Positions 12,391 to 22,490 of a DNA stretch of 64,000 bases are shown piece after piece. The DNA lies in the NCBI GenBank assembly GCA_012934845.2, contig WNNJ02002384.1:186001-250000 (forward strand), read 5' to 3'. A program made the translations under genes and the position numbers. The notes below the pieces were generated by a model, which was not told the origin of the DNA, searched no databases, and was given only the letters and a program-made list of their open reading frames with translations. Numbering within the stretch: position 1 is the first letter of the stretch; each line of letters begins with the position of its first letter. This DNA is from Pomphorhynchus laevis (taxonomy: Eukaryota > Acanthocephala > Palaeacanthocephala > Echinorhynchida > Pomphorhynchidae).

Positions 12391-13022
12391 TCATTGACAA
12401 GCCAAGTACCTTTTTGACAAACGGCATTTACAGGAGTCGAGTTGTTTGAAGTTGTAGATCGAAAAGTCGGATCGGATGACGGGCAACGCATAAATAATCT
12501 TGGGTTCTAATATCATTTTAAAGAAATGAATGCACCTTGTATCCAGTAGTGGATGAATACATCCACTTTTGATATTAATAATTAATATGATCACTATTAA
12601 TATTAATAATAATCACTTTTGATTATTATTAATATAATAATCAAAAGTGATAAATCAATTATATTAATATAATATTAATATAATTAATATTATATTAATA
12701 TAATATTATTATATTAATATAATAATATCTTGGTTAGATGATCGCCAAGATATTTATACATGTTGACGAATTCAATAAGCTGAGTATTTTATGATATCTG
12801 GCTAGTTCGGGCAAAGCGACCACCACGACGAAATGTTATGGCTTGAGTTAGTGTTTTAACAGTAACGTCGTTTTGCAAACAGTATACAGTAAGTTGGTCA
12901 AGTATGATCTTAAAAATTGTAATGAATTCGGAGATTATCAAGAGGTCATAGGCGAAAAGAAGAATTTTGCATTTATTTAAAGCCTTTTTAAAAAATGAGG
13001 GAATATCTCCGATAAACCGCAA
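12391..13022 (-). pseudogene. R1/I-like LINE RT fragment
   Basis: On the minus strand LLFAYDLLIISEF (12950-12990) is the motif C block with FADD mutated to FAYD. QLTVYCLQNDVTV and ITFRRGGRFAR follow, a motif D/E region typical of R1/I-group LINEs. Nearer 12500 a C-terminal block reads FFKMILEPKIIYALPVI and KRYLAC. Separate frames imply several lesions. DNA down to about 12000 may be the rest of the 3' part but carries no firm motif. See the inverted endonuclease part at 13049-13830. Confidence 0.65.
12612..12651. repeat. Perfect 17-bp palindrome, 6-nt loop
   Basis: Arms atcacttttgattatta (12612-12628) and taataatcaaaagtgat (12635-12651). The hairpin lies within AT-rich DNA inside the R1/I-like fragment and interrupts it. 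Confidence 0.85.
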
Positions 13023-13048
13023 GAATAAATAGAGCTTAGTGTATCGCC

Positions 13049-13830
13049 TTGCAATACGCCGTTATTTTGTACATTATCGATTTCAATACCAGACATGTAT
13101 ACATTAGCCTTAGTAGTTTCTCTCGACAATCGTGGCTGATCTCATGGTGGGCGACGTTTGCTAAATCTACTCCATATTTAATCATAGTAGCATACTATTT
13201 CACACCTTCTTTATCAGCGGTCGATATTATTGATGAATTATCAAGGTGCTTAGGTAACGAACTATTTTCTATTCCGGTTATAGTAGATACTTTAATTCTC
13301 GATTCTTCAGCCCACAATCAAATAAACTATCTAAAATCATTTACCACATCTTTACGCTAAATATGAATATACACATTCTAGCAGATGGTTGGTTGTATGA
13401 TGGCCCAAATGGTCGTAGTTGTATCGACATTACTTTTGCAAATGTAGGGATACCTAATGGGCATCAAGAAGTTTCATCAGAATGGTGATTACTCCGAAAG
13501 CATAAGCCTGCTTCATGTGTGTTCGACAATATATCTTGTTATTCCTTTTAAAGCAACAAATCTCTTGATAAGCGGAGTTATCCGAAAATATCTAATTAAT
13601 TATGAATCTTTGAAGAAAGTGTGTAGGCTACTGCTAGAATGGAAATTAAAGGATAGCTTCCTGCTACTTTTGTCAACACCATTATCTACTTTCTCACCAA
13701 AGGATTCTCCGTCAGTAGTTAGCAGATCAAATCATAAGCCACAATGGTTATTAGTGCTTAAGAAATCTCTAATAAGAATGCGTAAGTCCTTTCATGATGA
13801 TCCCATCCATACTCGAATTCTCAAATTGTT
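13049..13830 (+). pseudogene. R1/I-like LINE endonuclease fragment, inverted relative to its RT part
   Basis: On the plus strand AVDIIDELSRCLGNELF and then LADGWLYDGPNGRSCIDITF (about 13380-13430) match the APE endonuclease of R1/I-group LINEs, where GP.G.S.IDITF is a hallmark. Further on NHKPQWLLVLKKSLIRMRK (about 13730-13790) resembles the W-W/T-x-L-x-x-x-R linker after the endonuclease. Frame changes show it is degenerate. It abuts, in opposite orientation, the RT part of what looks like the same element class. Confidence 0.55.
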
Positions 13831-14029
13831 TTCGACTGAACACATAACCTTACCAATTTCTTTAACTCGTCCATCCGGAATGGAATATTTCCTGTTCTTT
13901 GAAAAGCGGTCATTATTCGCCCCTACTTCAAAATGTGTCTCTTGACCCCTCTCTTCCTTCATTTTATCGCTCAATATCAATTCTACCAACCTTATCTAAA
14001 ATTCTTAAACACCTTGTCTTTTGTCAGAT

Positions 14030-14165
14030 CAACAGGTATATCTTCCTATCTGTCAGATCAACAGGTATCTCTTCAGGTATCTTCCTATCTCTTCAGGTAT
14101 CTTCCTATCTCTTCAGGTATCCAACAGGTATCTTCCTATGTCAGATCAACAGGTATCTCTTCCTA
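14030..14165 (+). repeat. Microsatellite-like expansion inside the RT
   Basis: Short units of the type tcagatcaacaggtatctct and tcttcaggtatcttcctatc are repeated irregularly about eight times between RT2 and motif A of the L2-like copy. The duplicated words are absent from related copies, so this is a local expansion after insertion. Confidence 0.85.
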
Positions 14166-15502
14166 TCTTCATCGCAGCTCTATCATTCTTTTCAGTCTCT
14201 TTCCGCTCCAATCATTTTACCGAACTGGTACGTCATAAAGTATTTTCTAATCAGTTCTCCGCTTGTGACAATAGACTTTGTAGTGTGGTAATATCGCTCA
14301 ATCTTTCAACTGCATTCGACATTGTTGATCACAAAATCCTTCTTTCTCGTCTTCACTATCATTATGGCTTCTCTTCGTCTACCTTCGCTTGGTTATCTTC
14401 TTATCTCTCCGACCGACTAATTCATTGTGCTCTCTTTATCTTCTCTCTTATGGTGCACCTCAAGGTTCAGTACTTGGCCTTATTCTTCTCTTGACATTTC
14501 TTCTTGGAGATTTATCTTTTATAACTAATAAATTCTGCTTTAGAGTAATGCGGTACGCTGATGATATACTTCTTTATTCTTATTCGTTTTCTCATTCCCT
14601 AAGCCAACTTTTCATATCCTCGTCAAATTGTCTTCGTGCTCTATCTGAACCTCTAATTTCTTTGCGCATGTCCCTCAAACCTACTAAATCTAAAGTGTTA
14701 TGGATTTTACCCTCTGCTGTTACTGTATTTCCTCCTTCCCTGTATCTTCAGACCACAATTATTCCTGCTGTAGATAAACTAGTATTTCTAGGTGTTCACT
14801 TCGACAATAACCTGCATCTCGATACCTTCATTCGTAATAAAACTAGATCTTTTAATATTCTTCTCCGTGATATTCGTCTCGTCAGAAATTCTCTAGACTT
14901 AATTCTTGCGAATCTCTTATATCCTCCCTTCTTTTTCATAGTGTTGATTACTGTCTTAGCCTTCTTGTCTTCTTTTTAAAGTAATCCATCAAGCCTCTTC
15001 AGTGCCTTATTAACACTGTTGTGTTTCATAGTGTTGATTGATGTCTAGCCTTCTTGTCTTATTTTTAAAGTCATCAATCAAACTTCTTTAGTGCCTTATT
15101 AACACTGTTGTGTGCATTTTCTTTCGACTTCGTAAATACGATCATATCTCTTTCTATTTATCAAAACTTGTATGGTTAAGTATTGAACACCGTGTTCGTT
15201 TTCGTCTACTTTGCCTAACCTATCGCATTCTCTATTGTAATTATCCTTCTAATCTTTATCTGTCAAATCTAAGTGAATCTCGCTCTATTTCCACTCACCT
15301 ACGTTCCTTTGCTTCTCTTATGATACACTTACATCTTCACTCAACCAACTTTGACCGTCGATCTCTACGTATCGCTGCTCCTCTACTTTAAAATTCTCTA
15401 CATGATCACCTACGATCTTCATCCTTACTCTCTTACTTCAAAAAGCAACTACGTTCAATGCTTCTAAGTGCTTAACTATTGTTTTCTATTTGTTTTCCAT
15501 TT

Positions 15503-15547
15503 GATGATTAGGTAAGGAATTCCTTTGGAATTCCTTACCTAATCATC
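15503..15547. repeat. Perfect 21-bp palindrome, 3-nt loop
   Basis: Arms 15503-15523 (gatgattaggtaaggaattc plus c) and 15527-15547 flank ttt. It lies in the 3' UTR of the L2-like copy. Confidence 0.92.
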
Positions 15548-16059
15548 TGCGATCATCATCCTCACTCCAATTTTTCAAAAAGCAACTAAAATCGATGCTA
15601 CTAAACGATTAACTTTTTTTATCTGTTTCGCTTTGGTGGATTGGGAAGCACCCAGTCTTTGTGCATTTGCCACATTAAAAAACTTCTCCAACATATCATC
15701 GGTGCCCAATACATGCTAAGTTTTGAAAATAGTTAAATTTACATTATATGAATAAAATACATAAATACATGATTATAACTATTTTCATAATTACATGAGC
15801 GTAGTTTCAATATGAATTCTTGTTATGAAATTATAAAATTTTTGACTGAGGTCAACTCTTCATCACTTATATTTGCACTCATTAATATCTTTTGATATCG
15901 ACAAAATAAACAATAGCAACATATTAACGTAGTGATTTTAGTTTTTTGCATGAAAATTCATGCATTCCATAAAGTTGACTTTAATGGTGTATCTAGCGTA
16001 TATAATAGGTTTCGTATCGGCGAAATCCATTTAAGTCAATTACAATAACATGATCCTGC

Positions 16060-16290
16060 ATATACATCAAATAATGAAATTTTAAGAATTGCAACAATTT
16101 GTAATGATATTGACTTTCTTCAAAATCATTTGAATAATTTAATAGATACATATTTTAAACTAGGTTACTATAAAAATAACATCAAGTAGAAAATAGTAAA
16201 ATATATAAATCAGCACAATAATATTAAAAATAAATTTAAACTCTCAAGTGGTAAATTTTTATGGATAGATAATAAATAATAAAAGATATA
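16060..16290 (+). pseudogene. PLE RT C-terminal fragment
   Basis: The plus strand encodes NNEILRIATICNDIDFLQNH, then NLIDTYFKLGYYKNNIK and GKFLWIDNK. This is the last roughly 70 residues of the RT seen at 6.4 and 37.8 kb, including one in-frame stop. It begins abruptly, so it is 5' truncated, and a second PLE fragment follows it at once. Confidence 0.85.
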
Positions 16291-16309
16291 CATATATATG
16301 TTATAATAA

Positions 16310-17046
16310 TTATAACGCCTATCTAACAAAAATTAAACCATCAAATAAATATAAATATATGGATAAAATTGAATCAATAGATTCAATTTTATCCATATAT
16401 TTTGATAATATTTATTACCTTAAATATTTTGATAAATCAAAATTATTTAAAAGTAGGGACATCTATATTTAGACAAGTAAAAGGTGTTCCAATGGGAAAT
16501 AATAGTATCCTAATTATAACTATATTGTTTTAAAGCTTTATAGAATATGAATTTGTTCATAACTGTGTAAAAACTAAATCTAAACAATATAAATATATGA
16601 AATATATGTTTAGATACATTGATGATATATGTGTATTTAATTCTAATAATTTTTATTCAATTAGTGAACACATTTATCCAGAAAGCCTTATTCTTATCAA
16701 AACCAATATTAATGATAAAGAAGGTGTATATCTAGATATGAACATTAAATTAACATTAACTAAAACTACTATTAATTTATATCGTAAAGATGACATATTT
16801 AAATTTACAAGAAACATTTTTGCATGAGCATTCATGCATACCGTATAATATAAAATATAATACATTAAATAACGAAATTTTAAGAATTGCAACAATGTGT
16901 AACGATATTGGCTTCCTTCAAAATCATTTAAATAATTTAATTGATGCATATTTTAAACTAGGTTACTATAAAAATAAAATCAAAAACATATTTAAACATA
17001 AATCAACAAAATGTTAAAAATAAATTTAATCTTTTACGCGGAAATT
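16310..17046 (+). pseudogene. PLE RT fragment with YIDD
   Basis: The copy begins at the ILKYFDKSKLF region, then a degraded motif B (KGVPMGNNSI near 16480). An open stretch from 16597 has MFRYIDDICVFNSN (intact YIDD), KEGVYLDMNIKLTL and YRKDDIFKFTRNIF. A frameshift at about 16820 leads to LHEHSCIPYNIKYNTLNNEI and the thumb up to about 17015. It is cut at 17047, where an L2-like LINE 3' end begins. A 23-bp palindrome disrupts its 5' part. Confidence 0.87.
16353..16402. repeat. Perfect 23-bp palindrome, 4-nt loop
   Basis: Arms 16353-16375 and 16380-16402 (core ggataaaattgaatc / gattcaattttatcc) flank aata. The homologous site in the 6.4 kb PLE copy (minus strand, about 7040) has only the left half, so the right half is an added inverted copy. 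Confidence 0.92.
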
Positions 17047-17275
17047 TTGGCCGTCGATCTCTGCTGCTCCTCTACTGAAGCAGCAGAGATCTGCTCTTCC
17101 TCTACTTTGGAATCCCCTAATGATCACCTGTGATTTTCATCTTCACTTATTTTTTCAAAAAGTATCCAAGTTTAATGCTTCTAAAAGCGTAACTATTGTT
17201 TTAATTTGTTTCGCTTTTGTAAGATTATAAACACACAGTCTATGTGCATCTGCCACATTAAAAAACTTTATTATA
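17047..17275 (+). pseudogene. L2/CR1-like LINE 3'-terminal fragment
   Basis: Matches 15355-15690: the end of ORF2 (ccgtcgatctct then cctctactttggaa), a tattttttcaaaaagt segment, and the 3' UTR end cagtctatgtgcatctgcca near 17245. It is very 5' truncated and is joined to the PLE fragment at 17047. A short internal inverted duplication (ctctgctgc / gcagcagag) occurs at 17060-17095. Confidence 0.8.
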
Positions 17276-17344
17276 ATGTATTATAATGCATTTTAAATAA
17301 ATTATAAATATTATATTTAAAAAGTATAACATAGGGTTTTATTA

Positions 17345-18430
17345 AGGTTTTTCAAGTACATTACGTTTCGATTTACGTTTACAAGCGGATGCCGAACGCG
17401 CGAATGCAAAAACAAAACGTCGTCTAAATATATTTAATGCAATCTGAATAATTTTCTTGTCTCTTGCTTGATATACGATGTGCAATAAGCTAAATAATTC
17501 TAGTTGTATGATTTCCAGTTCCTCCAAATGTCGAAAATATAATGGAACAAAAATATTCTTGTTCAATTACTAACTCATTTTAAGAATATTTTGCTCGTTT
17601 ACTTTCAACATGGTGCTCTTAAAACGATCGGCATTCTTTGTTAATGTACAATTGAGCAAGAATATTTAATACACAAACGTCAAAAAACGTTAGCTAAAAT
17701 CGACCACCAATAAAATTAAAGGATTATACGGGCACTCGCCATCACTAGGACACGTTGTTTTGCTGAACACAGTAGTTGAGTGGACTGGTAATATATTAGG
17801 TTCAATTTCTACTGCGTGAAAAACTTCATTAAATGCGGATGCCAACGCATTTCGTATTTCATTTTGTTTAGCTATTCCACCTTTGTTGCAAGACAGAGAG
17901 TGAGCCAGTGTCGCAGATTGTCTACATACACATTTCTTAATCGCTGAATAAGGTTGCTATCCACAACGAGTTGCTAAACTATCTCTCTAAACTCATTGCA
18001 TTATAAATGAAATTTCTTTGTCATATTAGGCAACCAAAGTGAAACTATTTTTCAGCCGCAAATAAAATCGTGTTTTTTTCATTATTTTGCTTTACCGAAA
18101 AAGAGTAGTCAATTGATGGCTTTATTCAAACATCTAAAAATGATAACAAGAAATGTTTTCAATAAACACAACACAATTATAGGATATTCATCCCAGCAAC
18201 ATAGCCGGAAAGATATTTAGGGGAAATCGATTTCTTTCGTACGTCGAAATTCCATTGACTGTACTACTTTATCCGGTAATCCACCAGAATAGTTGTTACG
18301 GTTTGAATAGTGTATATCGTCTTCCTGTTTACATCCATAACGAGTTGCCAAGCTATATCTAAACGTATTGTTTGATAAATGAAATTTCTTCGTCATATTT
18401 GGCAAAGTACTTTAACAAAGTGAAGCTCTT
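17345..18430 (-). pseudogene. CxC-RT-nuclease retroelement, copy 2 (C-terminal part only)
   Basis: On the minus strand LSNNTFRYSLATRYGC (about 18350) matches the block before the zinc knuckle. KCVCRQSATLAHSLSC (about 17930) is the knuckle itself (C-x-C-x7-H-x3-C), followed by KGGIAKQNEIRNALASAF and VEIEPNILPV, the entry to the nuclease-like domain. About 17400 IFRRRFVFAFARSASACKR matches the extreme C terminus. The pre-knuckle block is present twice, near 18350 and 17990, as a diverged tandem duplication of about 370 bp. No RT remains. Confidence 0.78.
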
Positions 18431-18662
18431 TTTCATCCGCAAATGAAATCGTTCTCTTTTCATTATCGCGCATATTCGCAATACAATCGGACAAACGGGA
18501 TTTGGCAGCAACTTTCTTGCCATCTATAATATAACGACGACCTTTTTTGTCCTTAACGTAATTTATTCCCCTTTAAATTATATTGTATATTGTAATTAAA
18601 TTGTATTCTTATAATTGTATTATAATACAATGTGAGTAATATATATAATTATTATATAAATT

Positions 18663-18736
18663 ATGACTAGCGAAACGAAAACGGCTGTGGCAATGGTGCC
18701 GTTAGTAGTACGGTGTATGGAATTAGATATCATGAA
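18663..18736 (+). CDS. Possible first coding exon (24 codons)
   Basis: ATG at 18663 opens MTSETKTAVAMVPLVVRCME and runs to ATGAA|GTAAGG, a good donor (phase 2). It does not join in frame to the exon-like ORF at 19046. Short and unrecognised, so this may be chance. Confidence 0.22.
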
Positions 18737-18897
18737 GTAAGGATTCTGTAGCTGGTTTTCAATGCGAAAGTCACCTTGTGTGACCTAGCAACTATTCAAT
18801 ATATATGTATAATATATTTTGTAATACATTGTATTAAATATGTAAAACAATACATTGTATAATACACTCAGTGTATTATATTATATTATAATATAAT

Positions 18898-18970
18898 ACA
18901 CTGAGCGCACCTGTTAATTTTTGCCAACGTTAAATTGTACAGATACAAATACATTGTAATACATTATATT
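18898..18970. repeat. Dispersed repeat, second copy
   Basis: Partner of 9170-9240 (caacgttaaattgtacagat). It lies in AT-rich DNA that also contains short palindromes based on tacaaatataatgta. Confidence 0.65.
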
Positions 18971-19045
18971 TGTATAATACAAATATAATGTATTTGCCAA
19001 TCAAAGCAGCTTAAATCATAAATTATATTTTATTATATATTTTAG

Positions 19046-19177
19046 GGTAATCCGCCTGAATATGTAAACCCCCAGCATTCAAGCGAGTTTGTAGTCATCG
19101 CGTTTGCTAACATATTTGCGAATTGCCGTGAATTGTGCTCAAATTTGATAAGCTGTCAAGATTGTCAACATAATCTG
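19046..19177 (+). CDS. Putative internal exon (44 codons)
   Basis: An ORF starts right after tatatattttag and ends CTG|GTAATT, with both boundaries in phase 0. The peptide starts GNPPEYVNPQHSSEFVVIAF and has five cysteines (NCRELC, SCQDCQ). Base composition is clearly less AT-rich than the flanks, as expected for coding DNA. Family not recognised. Confidence 0.33.
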
Positions 19178-19544
19178 GTAATTTTATTCTCGTTCATTAG
19201 TTTTTAATTTGTTTAGCGGATTAATGATTTTACCCACATGTTCTTTGATTACATATAAATATGTTGTATCGGAATGAGACATTCTGGGGGGAATAATTAT
19301 TTTTGTATCTAAATGCCATTCCTAGAAAAAAAAATTGAATATTTCTTCGATATTCCGTTCGCTAACCGCGGACATTTTCAATAGCTATTATAGCTTTTCA
19401 AGAAAAAATATAAGTGTTCAAGCTAATTAAAATACCTATTGTAATTAGGTATTAGGCAATACCTTAATTTTTTACTTTTTATTATTTAATAAAAACAAAA
19501 TCAAATTGCTAATATAGTCAGAAATTATATTCTTATATTAATAT

Positions 19545-22457
19545 AATATAGAATAGAATAGAATTTATTTAGAGTGGCCTTTGTGGTAAAATAGAACCAT
19601 TTACAGGCCCACTATAAAAATTAAAAGACAAGTTTATGTCCGATGAATGTTTGAACTTGTATGTAGAGTTATTGAATTGATTGCGGCTGAAAGTGTTATT
19701 TTAGTTCGTTTGCAAGAAGTATGGCGATCAAGGAAGTTTTGAAGTGTTTAAGCGACGTCAATTATTTTGTGTTTCGAGGAAGTTTGTTCCAGAGGCGTGG
19801 TGCAGCGATGGTGAACGCACGATATCCGTGATTACTGTTGTGACGGGGGACGAAAAGCGAGTAGGAGCGATGACTTCTTAGGGAGAGACCAGTCGTCATA
19901 TAGGATGCGCTATCAGGAAGATATAGATAAGGAGGGTTGTGCCGGAATTTGATTTGCCATGCAAGTGTGAGAATTTGAGAGGTTATGCGGCTCGGAATGT
20001 CGAGCCAGTTAAGGATGCGGAGGGTGTTGGAGATGTGGTCGTACTTGCGAAGGCGGAAGATGACTCTAGCAGCCGTGTGCAGAATCCTTTGTAAATAGTG
20101 AAATTGATATGCTGGACAGTTTACGAGAAGACCTAAGCAATATTCTAGACGAGGCATGAAAAGGCTGGAGATTAAAATAGCTGTCGATTTCACGCCGAGG
20201 TTTCTACGGACACTTCGGATGTCACGGAGGATGAGGGAGCATGAATTGATCTTGCTACGAATGAAAGGCAGAAACGAGAGATTATTGTCAAAAGGGACAC
20301 CGAGGATTGTCATGATAGTCACTTCTGGTAGACGGAAATTGTGTATGCATACTGGAAAATCGAGGGTGTAAGAGTGGCGCGGTGTTATCCACATCATGTT
20401 AGATTTCTCGTTGTTTAAAAACATACGGATTGAACAAAGATATGCGTGAATAGCAGAGAGGCAAGACGATGCATCGGAAGCGAGGTTGGATGCAGATGTG
20501 AGTGTGCATGATGCATAGATTACTATATCGTCAGCGTACTGAATAACTTCAAAGCCGAAAGGGACCACGATGGAAGATAAATCACCAAGAAGAAGGGTGA
20601 AAAGAAACGGCCCTAGAACGGATCCTTGTGGTACACCGCAGCTGAGAGGAACCGGCGCAGAAGAGTTGGAGTTGGAAACTACGTGATAAGAGCAATTTGA
20701 GAGGTAGGATTTGAACCAAGAAATGACATGAGACGAGAAGCAGTAACGTTGTCTGAGACATGAGAGAAGTATAGTGTGATCAAGTACATCAAAGGCGGAG
20801 GAGAGACGCTCGAAAAGTTTTGAGATGGTCGGAAGGTTTGATATTGGTCTATAGGAGGAGGCGGAACTTGGATCAAGATGATGCTTCTTTAATAATGGGC
20901 GAACTATGACATGTTTGAACGACGAAGGGTAGTGTGATAAATGGATAGACATGTTGAAGACACTTGTGAGATAAGGGCTGATGGTGTCACTTCGTAACTT
21001 TAGAATGTATGTTGGAACAGGATCGAGAGAAGAGGTTGAATTGGGTAATCGTGCTAGGGCATCAGATACGCTTTCGAAAGATAAAAGTGAAAAGTGAAAC
21101 AGTTCAGTATGATATGGGGCAAAGTAGGGGAAACTAGAAGATAATGGTACGTGGATTGAGGTCAAAGTTCGAGCTATTTTGCGTTGCAAATGAGATTCGA
21201 ATTCGTTGGAACAGATAAAGATAGACGTGACGAATTTGTTTCTACCCAAAAGGTTATTAATGGATTTCCACGAGCGTTGATGATTGTCACGCAAAGATGT
21301 TTTGCTTTGCCGGTATGAGGAGCATTTTGAGTTCAAAAGATATCGGTATTTGCGTCGAAATTCGAGGTATTCTGAGTAAGATGAGTTTAATAGCTCGGTG
21401 ATATTACGACGACGGAATCTTGAGTGCATTCGGTGAAGGTGTCGTAAGGAGCGCTTTGCTCTTCGGCAATCGCTATCGAACCAGGGCGCTCCTGACTGAC
21501 GGCGAGGTGTACATTGTTTGAACGGCAAAATCATATCGAGTATGCCAATAAGTTCAGTGCTGTACATGTTGGTTAAGTCGTCAAGTGAAGTGTTAGTAAA
21601 GGCGGCAAAAATTAGGAGTGGGGACGAGAGAAGGTTTATACGCAAGTTATTTAGATCAAGTTGTTTCCATGGACGATATATATGGGGATGAGTAGGGTGT
21701 GGATGATCATTGGTTTTAATATTAATGGTGATAAGGCAATGGTCGGATAGGCCCACATCTTTCACAGAAACGGTGCTGCAAGTAGACGATGATCGAACAA
21801 AGATGCAATCAATGGTGCCACCTTGGATATGAGTGGATTCAGTAGGGATATATCTGAAGCCAAAGTCTGATAATGTCTTGAGTAGGTGTGACGAGTGAGC
21901 GCATGATGGTCTGTCAAGTCGAATGTTGAGGTCACTAAGAATAATGATGGAAGATGATGTAATGCTTAGGTTAGAGAGCATATCAAAGAGTTCGTCAAAG
22001 AATGTAAAACATGGCGCAGATGAGCCTGGTCGATAGATAAGGGCGAAACAAATTCGTCTACTGAAGTGTATAGCGTTAAAGCACATCAGCTCGAATGACG
22101 TAGGGGCAACTGGAAAGTTTAGAACATGTAACGATATAGCGGGCAAAGAAAATGAAAGTAGACCACCATGGTTGATTCTTCCTGGATCACCATGTCGAGC
22201 ACGTTCAGCAACGTTTAGGTTAAGCGATACGAGTCTTCGAATGGATATGTCTTTGTGGAATGCCAAGATTCGGTTAGGCAGAGAAGTGAAAGTGAGTTAT
22301 TTTGGAAGACTTCGAGAGCAAGTTCAAGTTTGTGGAGTAAGGAACGAATGTGGATGAGATCGATGTTAAGTGAGTATTTAGAGTGAGAATTTAGGGAGGA
22401 TGATTTGGAGTTAAATGGCGCGAAACAACCCAAGGAAGAGGAGGGAGAATCAGACAA
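19545..22457 (-). pseudogene. L2/CR1-like LINE ORF2 (endonuclease-RT), nearly full length, internally deleted
   Basis: On the minus strand the APE endonuclease starts in one frame (IDLIHIRSLLHKLE and LLCLTESW at 22457-22215) and continues in another (22266 to 19762, 834 codons). Endonuclease motifs are FALIYRPGS, IIILSDLNIRLD, GGTIDCIFV and GLSDHCLITI. RT motifs are SSYRPISNLPTISKLFERL, SSAFDVLDH, GVPQGSVLGPFLF and VIQYADDIVIYAS, then LGVPFDNNLSF and RLEYCLGLL. Between FERL and SSAFDV about 55 residues expected in this clade are missing without breaking the frame. One frameshift lies near 22230-22260. The 3' end carries a (TTCTA)n-like tail at 19545-19570. Confidence 0.9.
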
Positions 22458-22490
22458 TTTTCGCCTTGTTGTTTGCGATTTATCATGATG

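Larger units (their letters stand above)
13899..15690 (+). pseudogene. L2/CR1-like LINE ORF2 fragment with 3' end
   Basis: The plus strand carries RT blocks matching the 19.7 kb element: SLDPSLPSFYRSISILPTLS (RT1/2, about 13940), STAFDIVDHKILLSRL (motif A, about 14310), GAPQGSVLGLILL (motif B, about 14450) and MRYADDILLYS (motif C, about 14550). VFLGVHFDNNLHLDTFIR, RLRKYDHISFYL and SLRIAAPLL follow near 15380. Frames shift several times. The 3' UTR ends with cagtctttgtgcatttgcca near 15655. The downstream 3' UTR segment around 15400-15475 is partly repeated at 15550-15610. Confidence 0.82.

Noticed and set aside
16674-16949. 91-codon minus-strand ORF
   Set aside because: Overlaps, in antisense, the PLE RT with recognisable motifs on plus.
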